From NCBI GenBank assembly GCA_902805935.1, contig CADCUR010000142.1, forward strand, positions 1-33,041: a stretch of DNA of 33,041 bases. The letters run 5' to 3'. The stretch is from an uncultured Pyrinomonadaceae bacterium. GTDB lineage: Bacteria > Acidobacteriota > Blastocatellia > Pyrinomonadales > Pyrinomonadaceae. Both the position numbers and the translations under genes were made by a program. The notes under the pieces are model-generated. The model was not told the DNA's origin. It did not search any database and saw only the letters and a list, made by a program, of their open reading frames with translations. This document shows positions 27,336 through 33,041 of this stretch, piece by piece. Each line of letters opens with the position of its first letter. Positions within the stretch are counted from its first letter, which is position 1.

Positions 27336-27355
27336 ATTTTCAGCCTTCCAATTTA

Positions 27356-29392
27356 TTACGGAGCGGCTTGATTGTAAGTATAAGGCAATGCGAGATCGCC
27401 GCAACAGCCGTAGACATCAATTCGGAGTGCTGCGGTGCTTGCGGCGGTGGCGAGCGTGCCGCTATTGATGATATACCAGGCGCCGGTTGACGGTCGGAAC
27501 ACGGTGATGTCGGTCACCGAGTCGCCGTCGTAATCGCCCTGCACCGGCACGTCGCCCGTCGCCCCCCATTGGCGTCCGGTGAGCGTAGAATCCGAACTGC
27601 GGATGATACTCCAGGAGCCGTCCGAAGATCGCCATACGGCGATGTCGGTTTTGCCGTCGGCATCGTAATCGCCCGGCACGGGCTGGTCGTCAACCGTGCC
27701 GAAGGTTACGGCGCGAGCCGACGTATCGGCGTTATTGCGAATATACCAGGTGCCGTTTGCCGGACGAAAGACGGTAAAGTCCGCGCCGTTCGTGCCTTCA
27801 AAATGACCGCGCAGCGGAATATCGCCGCTCGCGCCCCACACTACGGTTCGCAGCGTCGGCGAGCCGCCGTTGCTCTGGCGGATATACCACGCGCCTTGCG
27901 ACGGTCGCCACACGGCAACGTCAACTCTGCCGTCGCCGTCGTAATCAGCCGGAACGAGCCGGTCGGTCGGCGCACCGAACGGAACGGTTTCGAGCGTGCC
28001 GCTGCCGCTGCGTAAAATATACCAAGTTACCTGTGAGCCGCTCACGCGCGTGACGGCGAGGTCGGTGCGGCGGTCGCCGTCGTAATCGCCCGGAATCGGC
28101 GAGTCGTTCGGCGCGCCAAACTGGATGGCGCGGTTGAACAGCGAAAAGCTGTCGCGCAGAAACCAGAAGCCGTTGCCGCGCCGGTAAACCGCCGTGTCGG
28201 TTTTGCCGTCGCCGTCAAAGTCGCTCGATGTGAAACGCTTCGCGCCGTAGGTGCCGCCCGCCGTGATGTCAATGCTCCAGCCGCCCATAATGTTGCTGCC
28301 AGCGCTGTTGCCGGTCGCGTCGTCCACCACGAGGAGTCGCCAAAAGCCGTTCGGTTCGGTGCCGTTAAAAACCGAAGCGAGCGTTGCTGTGCCGCCGCCC
28401 GAAATCGCCTGCGGGTGCGGAGCGATTTCAAAGGGAATAGTGTCGCCCATGTCGAAAGTACTCGGTCGAAAAGTTCCCGCTACGATTGGTCCGCCGGTCG
28501 GTATCGCTGCCGCCGCCGAATCATCAAACGTCAAATTGACGTTCACCACGTCGGCGGTTCCGCCCGCGTCCGACAGAATCAACATCCGTTTCCCCGCCGG
28601 GCTGATTAACATAATGTCCAAATCGTCCGGGTTCAAATGATTAACGCCGTTAAGCGTTACGTTGACATCGGTAACCGCGCCGGTTAAGCCGCTGACGTTA
28701 ATCGCCGAAGGATACGGCGTGGCTCTCGAGCGCGAGGCATCTTGGATGAAAATCGAATCGTTGCTGCGAAACGTGGTTGCCGCGCTGCCCGCCGTCGTGA
28801 TTGTGATGCTCCAGCCGTTGCCGAGAATTCCTTGGTCGGCGCCCGCATCGTCCACAATATACAAACTCCAAGCGCCGTTCGCCGCAATGCCGTTAAAAGC
28901 GCCGGCGAGCGTCGTGTTCGTGCCGATAGCAGGAGCGGGCGCGGGAAAAGTATCAGCCGTAGCGTCGCGACTCGTTTGATATGTGCCGCTGCCGATCGGA
29001 CCGTCAATGCCAATCGCCGCCGCCGCGTCGTCAAAAGTGATGTTGCCGAAATAGACATCGTTCGTGCCGCCGACATCCGACATCAAAAGCAGATTGTTGC
29101 CGTTCGGCGCGACGAGAAGAACGTCGAGGTCGGCGGGAAACGTATGGTTGAGATTTTCGAGGCGCACCGTTACGTTCGTAATGTTGCCGGTGAGACCGGC
29201 GACCGTAATGTTTGACGGATACGAATTAGCCGTGCCTTGCGCAGTAGCGTCGGGCAAATTTATCGTCGCCGTGTTGCTGAAAACGACCGCCCACGCCGGA
29301 GCGACCATTGTTAAAATCAGAAAAACCGAAAGGCTGCTCGCGAGCAATCCTTTCGTCGCTCTGTTATTGCTTGAATGTTCTGTGTTTCGCAT
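27356..29392 (-). CDS. Exported protein with two P-domain-like (proprotein convertase) modules and FG-GAP-like repeats
   Basis: Signal peptide (LLASSLSVFLILTMVAPAWA). Two related modules (ITNVTVRLENLNHTFPADLDVLLVAPNGNNLLLMSDVGG...NGAWSLYIVDDAGADQGILGNGWSITI and VTDVNVTLNGVNHLNPDDLDIMLISPAGKRMLILSDAGG...NGFWRLLVVDDATGNSAGSNIMGGWSIDI). C-terminal DYDGDGxxDxAVxRxxxGxWYI repeats. Confidence 0.9.
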   Translation of the reverse strand: MRNTEHSSNNRATKGLLASSLSVFLILTMVAPAWAVVFSNTATINLPDATAQGTANSYPSNITVAGLTGNITNVTVRLENLNHTFPADLDVLLVAPNGNNLLLMSDVGGTNDVYFGNITFDDAAAAIGIDGPIGSGTYQTSRDATADTFPAPAPAIGTNTTLAGAFNGIAANGAWSLYIVDDAGADQGILGNGWSITITTAGSAATTFRSNDSIFIQDASRSRATPYPSAINVSGLTGAVTDVNVTLNGVNHLNPDDLDIMLISPAGKRMLILSDAGGTADVVNVNLTFDDSAAAAIPTGGPIVAGTFRPSTFDMGDTIPFEIAPHPQAISGGGTATLASVFNGTEPNGFWRLLVVDDATGNSAGSNIMGGWSIDITAGGTYGAKRFTSSDFDGDGKTDTAVYRRGNGFWFLRDSFSLFNRAIQFGAPNDSPIPGDYDGDRRTDLAVTRVSGSQVTWYILRSGSGTLETVPFGAPTDRLVPADYDGDGRVDVAVWRPSQGAWYIRQSNGGSPTLRTVVWGASGDIPLRGHFEGTNGADFTVFRPANGTWYIRNNADTSARAVTFGTVDDQPVPGDYDADGKTDIAVWRSSDGSWSIIRSSDSTLTGRQWGATGDVPVQGDYDGDSVTDITVFRPSTGAWYIINSGTLATAASTAALRIDVYGCCGDLALPYTYNQAAP

Positions 29393-29573
29393 TTCATTCT
29401 CCTTGAAATTTAGTAATTGGTAGATAAGAGAACGCTGCCAACGGCAGGCTGAATTAAAGCGCGTCGAGAGTTAAATTATTTAGATTTTCGATTTATTGCT
29501 GGCAGTTTTGTTTCGGAAAGCGTTAATAATCGAATTGTCGGATGTAAGCTGTGACGTTCAATTTATAGCACTT

Positions 29574-30581
29574 TTAACGAAAGTCGTCAATCAATTTATG
29601 AACGGCGGATTCTTGCGCCTGCGCTGTCTGTTTCTCTTCGCGTCCGGCAAGCAGCAGGTAAGCCGACATCGCCGCGCCGGTTAAAATTCCCGTCCCGAAT
29701 TTTACCCAAGCGGGCAGTGCGGACGGCGAGAGAAAACCTTCGATGACGCCTGCGACGACGAGCAGCGCCGCGCAGCCGATAGCGAGGCGGACGGCTTCGA
29801 GACCGTTTTTCTTTAAGGCTTGGGCGCGCGTCAAATCTTTCGGATTGATAATCGAATAACCGATCAGCATTCCCGCGCCGCCCGAGATGAAAATGCACGA
29901 TAGTTCGACGACGCCGTGTCCGACCATAAACGTGACGAGTTCGCCCGCGAAACCGGCGTTTATTTTGTAGCAGACTCCCAAAACTCCGCCGATTTGCAGC
30001 CCGTTGAAAATCAAAACGTAAATGGTTCCGATGCCGAAAAACGCGCCTAAGGCGAATGCTTTGAGTGCGACCAAAATGTTGTTCGTTAAAATCGCCGTCG
30101 AACCGATTTGATTTGCTCGGTTCAATTCGAGCCACCATCTATTTTCGTTTTGAACGGCGTAGCGCAAATCGCTCAAACCGAGTTCGTCGGCGAAATTTAA
30201 ATCGTTGTAGCACAAAACGAAGGACGCGACGCCGAAAAACACAAAAACCGCAAACGCCAGCGCGGTATAGCGCCAAGTGCGGCGAAAGGCGCGCGGAAAA
30301 TCTTCGGCGAAAAAATTCCAGATGAGATTCGCGCCCTGACTTTCGGCGCGGTAGATTTTGCCGTGCGCGCGGATGACCAGACTGTTGAGGTAGTTGACGA
30401 GTTTTACGTCGCGCGTCTCAGAGCGGGCAATCGCCAAATCGGTCGCCGCGCGCCGGTAAAGCTCGCCGAACTCGCGCACTTCCATTTTCGATAAACCTTT
30501 AATCGAGGAAGTTTCAAGAATTGAAAGCAAATCTTCGAGACGCTGCCAGTTGTCTTTGTGGTCGCTGATAAAACGATTCAT
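29574..30581 (-). CDS. Stage II sporulation protein M-like (SpoIIM/DUF95) membrane protein
   Basis: MNRFISDHKDNWQRLEDLLSILETSSIKGLSKMEVREFGELYRRAATDLAIARSE...LIWNFFAEDFPRAFRRTWRYTALA...FNGLQIGGVLGVCY...FMVGHGVVELSCIFISGGAGMLIG. Start re-assigned from 30680 to the ATG at 30581. Confidence 0.9.
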   Translation of the reverse strand: MNRFISDHKDNWQRLEDLLSILETSSIKGLSKMEVREFGELYRRAATDLAIARSETRDVKLVNYLNSLVIRAHGKIYRAESQGANLIWNFFAEDFPRAFRRTWRYTALAFAVFVFFGVASFVLCYNDLNFADELGLSDLRYAVQNENRWWLELNRANQIGSTAILTNNILVALKAFALGAFFGIGTIYVLIFNGLQIGGVLGVCYKINAGFAGELVTFMVGHGVVELSCIFISGGAGMLIGYSIINPKDLTRAQALKKNGLEAVRLAIGCAALLVVAGVIEGFLSPSALPAWVKFGTGILTGAAMSAYLLLAGREEKQTAQAQESAVHKLIDDFR

Positions 30582-30597
30582 TACAATACGGATTGTA

Positions 30598-30693
30598 AAG
30601 TGAAAAAGTGAAAAAGTGAAAAAGGTGAAAAAGTTGGTTATTTTTACTCGACGGGCTTTTTCACTTTTCCCCTTTTTCACTTTTCCTCTTTTT
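30598..30693. repeat. GTGAAAAAG-type hairpin repeat copy C in divergent intergenic region
   Basis: AAAGTGAAAAAGTGAAAAAGTGAAAAAGGTGAAAAAG, then, after a short spacer, CTTTTTCACTTTTCCCCTTTTTCACTTTTCCTCTTTTTC. Confidence 0.7.
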
Positions 30694-30712
30694 CAATCTA
30701 AGATTGAAAAAG
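30688..30712 (+). promoter_or_regulatory. 12-bp stem hairpin ending at the ABC transporter start codon
   Basis: CTTTTTCAATCT (30688-30699), A, AGATTGAAAAAG (30701-30712); ATG at 30713. Confidence 0.45.
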
Positions 30713-32578
30713 ATGTCTGAAGAAGCGAAAAAATTTCACGAAGAAGAAGCGATTGAGAAGACCTACGATCTGCGCGTTACCCTGCGCCTGCTCAGTTATC
30801 TCAAGCCGTATTGGAAAATGACGGCGGTCGCGCTGGTGCTGACTTTTCTGACGAATATCTTAATCAGCTTGCAGCCGTATTTTACCAAAATGGCGGTTGA
30901 CGATTACATCACGCCCAAGGTCACGGACGGCATCTGGTTGTTCGCGTTCGCCTTTTTCTGCGTCTTTTTGTTTCGCTTTTTGTTTTCCTATATCCAGGAA
31001 ATTCTGCTGAACGTCGTCGGGCAGCGAGTGATGTTCGACATCAGGACGCAAATTTATACGAAACTCCAAAATCAGGAAGTCGCTTATTACGACAAATATC
31101 CGGTCGGGCGAATCATCACCCGAATCACGGGCGACGTTGACGCGCTTAATGAACTTTTCACTTCGGGCGTGATTGACGTGCTGGGCGATTTGGTAATCAT
31201 TTTTGCGATTATCGGAATGATGTTCTGGCTTGATTGGCGGCTCGCGCTCGTGTCCTTGATTACCGTTCCGCTCCTTTTCGCCGCGACGAATTGGTTTCGC
31301 AAACGCGCCCGCGTCGGCTTCGATATGGTGCGAACGAGGCTGGCGAAGCTCAACGCTTTTTTGCAGGAACATATTTCGGGCGCGCAAACCGTCCAGCTTT
31401 TTAACGCCGAAACGAAAACCCAAGAAAGATTTCACGACATCAACGACGATTACCGCAACGCCAACGTCGAGACGATTTATTATTACGCGATTTTTTACCC
31501 GCTCGTGGATTTCATCGGCGCCATCGGCGTCGCGCTCGTCATTTGGTTCGGCGGCTATCAAATTTTGACCGGTATGTCGGCGAACGGCACGGCTTTGACC
31601 ATCGGCATCATCATCGCTTTCGTGCAGTATTCGCAGCAGCTTTTTCAACCGATACGCGATTTGTCCGATAAGTTCAACGTCTTGCAGGCGGCAATCGTCG
31701 CCTCGCACCGAATTTTCGTTCTGCTCGATTTGCCCATTCAAATTTTAACGCCTGACGCGCCGAAAAAGATTGGCAAAGCCGTCGGCAAAATCGAATTTCG
31801 CAACGTCTGGTTCGCCTACAAAAATGAAGATTGGGTTTTGAAAGACGTTTCCTTCACGGTCGAAGCGGGCGAATCAATCGCGCTCGTCGGCGCGACCGGT
31901 TCGGGAAAGACGACGGTGACAAATTTGCTGATGCGCTTTTACGATGTGCAGAAAGGAAAAATTCTGCTCGACGGCGTTGACGTGCGCGATTGGGATTTGC
32001 CGAGTTTGCGAGAGAATTTCGCCGTCGTTCTGCAGGACGTATTTTTGTTCAGCGGTTCGATTGCCGACAACATCCGGCTCGGAAACAAAGCGATTAACGA
32101 TGAAAAAATCGTCTGGGCGGCGCGAGAAGTTCACGCCGACGAATTCGTGCGCCGGCTTTCGGGCGATTATCAATCTGAAGTAAAAGAGCGCGGCGCAGGG
32201 CTTTCGGTTGGACAAAAACAGTTGATTTCATTTGCGCGGGCGCTCGCTTTCGACCCGAAAATTCTGGTTCTCGACGAGGCGACGAGTTCAATTGACACGG
32301 AAACTGAGCAGTTAATTCAACAAGCGGTTGACCGCGTGATGCAGCAGAGAACGTCGTTGATTGTCGCGCACCGGCTTTCGACCGTTCAGAAATGCGACCG
32401 AATTATGGTCTTTCATCACGGCGAATTGCGCGAAGCCGGAACGCACAACGAATTGCTCGCGTTGCGCGGACTTTACTGGCGGCTTTACCAGTTACAATAC
32501 GTGGAAGAAAAACTGGAAAATCCGGTTTCCAGTAACCCGCACCAAAATTTGAGTTTGGAATCGGGAGCCATCGGATAA
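30713..32578 (+). CDS. ABC transporter, fused permease and ATP-binding subunits (MdlB/MsbA-like exporter)
   Basis: Transmembrane region, Walker A ([16 protein letters not shown]), signature ([15 protein letters not shown]), Walker B ([12 protein letters not shown]). ATG at 30713 preferred over TTG at 30704. Confidence 0.95.
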   Translation: MSEEAKKFHEEEAIEKTYDLRVTLRLLSYLKPYWKMTAVALVLTFLTNILISLQPYFTKMAVDDYITPKVTDGIWLFAFAFFCVFLFRFLFSYIQEILLNVVGQRVMFDIRTQIYTKLQNQEVAYYDKYPVGRIITRITGDVDALNELFTSGVIDVLGDLVIIFAIIGMMFWLDWRLALVSLITVPLLFAATNWFRKRARVGFDMVRTRLAKLNAFLQEHISGAQTVQLFNAETKTQERFHDINDDYRNANVETIYYYAIFYPLVDFIGAIGVALVIWFGGYQILTGMSANGTALTIGIIIAFVQYSQQLFQPIRDLSDKFNVLQAAIVASHRIFVLLDLPIQILTPDAPKKIGKAVGKIEFRNVWFAYKNEDWVLKDVSFTVEAGESIALVGATGSGKTTVTNLLMRFYDVQKGKILLDGVDVRDWDLPSLRENFAVVLQDVFLFSGSIADNIRLGNKAINDEKIVWAAREVHADEFVRRLSGDYQSEVKERGAGLSVGQKQLISFARALAFDPKILVLDEATSSIDTETEQLIQQAVDRVMQQRTSLIVAHRLSTVQKCDRIMVFHHGELREAGTHNELLALRGLYWRLYQLQYVEEKLENPVSSNPHQNLSLESGAIG

Positions 32579-32644
32579 TTTATTTATATTTAACCTTCGC
32601 TCTCAAAAAAAGACTAATCTAAATTAAAAAATCCGTTTTTAATG

Positions 32645-32684
32645 GCGACTTGTCCAAACGAAGGACGCTTGGACTAAGATTCGC
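32645..32684 (+). promoter_or_regulatory. Structured hairpin in the spacer upstream of ribA
   Basis: GCGA-CTTGTCCAA-(acgaaggacgc)-TTGGACTAAG-at-TCGC; outer and inner arms are complementary with small bulges. Confidence 0.35.
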
Positions 32685-32721
32685 TCGCGGCTTTTACCGA
32701 AGTTGTCCGATTGATAACCGC

Positions 32722-32775
32722 CGACTTTTTTCTGTTGCGGGAAGCCGTTTGAAAAAAGCCGATTAAAATTTTTTC
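32722..32775 (+). terminator. Terminator-like hairpin upstream of ribA
   Basis: CGACTTTTTTC (32722-32732) / GAAAAAAGCCG (32751-32761), one mismatch, followed by ATTAAAATTTTTTCG. Confidence 0.4.
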
Positions 32776-32846
32776 GTTTAAATATACAAATTAACGAAGC
32801 AAAGAGTTATAATGCCTTTACAGTAATCAAAATTGGAGATTTTAAT

Positions 32847-33041
32847 TTGACGAAAAATAACGACGAATGTCTTATAAAGACGCATTCGATTTCGGTGGAA
32901 AGAATCGCCGTCGCCGATTTGCCGACGCAAATCGGCGAATTCAAAATCGCGGGCTATCGTTCGCTTAACAGCAACGAAGAGTTTGTCGCTTTGTTTAAGG
33001 GCGAGATGCGGAAAGACATCCCGACGCTGGTCAGAATTCAT
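32847..33041 (+). CDS. ribA: GTP cyclohydrolase II, N-terminal part (truncated by window edge)
   Basis: Frame from TTG at 32847 (GGAG about 8 nt upstream): LTKNNDECLIKTHSISVERIAVADLPTQIGEFKIAGYRSLNSNEEFVALFKGEMRKDIPTLVRIH. LPTxxGEFxxxGY and PxVRIH are typical of RibA N-termini. Absent from the ORF track because there is no in-frame ATG. Confidence 0.75.
   Translation, partial: MTKNNDECLIKTHSISVERIAVADLPTQIGEFKIAGYRSLNSNEEFVALFKGEMRKDIPTLVRIH

Noticed and set aside
27569-29423. Plus-strand ORFs across the P-domain gene
   Set aside because: Antisense shadow ORFs of the FG-GAP and P-domain repeats; no recognisable domain.
30860-31741. 293-aa minus-strand ORF
   Set aside because: Wholly antisense to the ABC transporter; low-information composition (many D/R/N/Q) and no family signature.
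1-33041. Prophage, transposon or defence island
   Set aside because: No integrase, transposase, phage structural, restriction-modification, toxin-antitoxin or Cas genes were recognised; content is largely housekeeping.

Overview
The window looks like a mostly housekeeping stretch of a Gram-negative bacterial chromosome. The protein families suggest Acidobacteriota (Blastocatellia-like), but this is inference only. Recognisable genes: a partial carbon-nitrogen hydrolase, isocitrate dehydrogenase, pterin-4a-carbinolamine dehydratase, two tandem paralogous lipoproteins, a DUF1015 protein, two overlapping GNAT acetyltransferases, two tandem LuxR/NarL-type regulators, a 1059-aa exported protein (short DUF3494-like domain, four Cys-pair repeats, six FG-GAP-like repeats), an SDR, a YycJ/WalJ-like MBL hydrolase, SRPBCC and NTF2-like proteins, a Trm112-like/methyltransferase fusion, thymidylate synthase, PPK2, a SurA-N-like protein, a PAS histidine kinase with an NtrC-type regulator, aspS, DUF58, a two-P-domain FG-GAP exported protein, SpoIIM/DUF95, an ABC exporter and a partial ribA. 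No CRISPR array, tRNA, rRNA, integrase or transposase was recognised. The most interesting signals are non-coding or architectural: a three-copy dispersed family of GTGAAAAAG-type long hairpins; a terminator with possible alternative pairing in the aspS leader; a perfect 48-bp palindrome after the DUF3494-like gene; an AT-rich operator-like region between a degenerate-receiver LuxR pair and that gene; and a structured leader before ribA. I did not find convincing evidence for a complete new multi-gene system.
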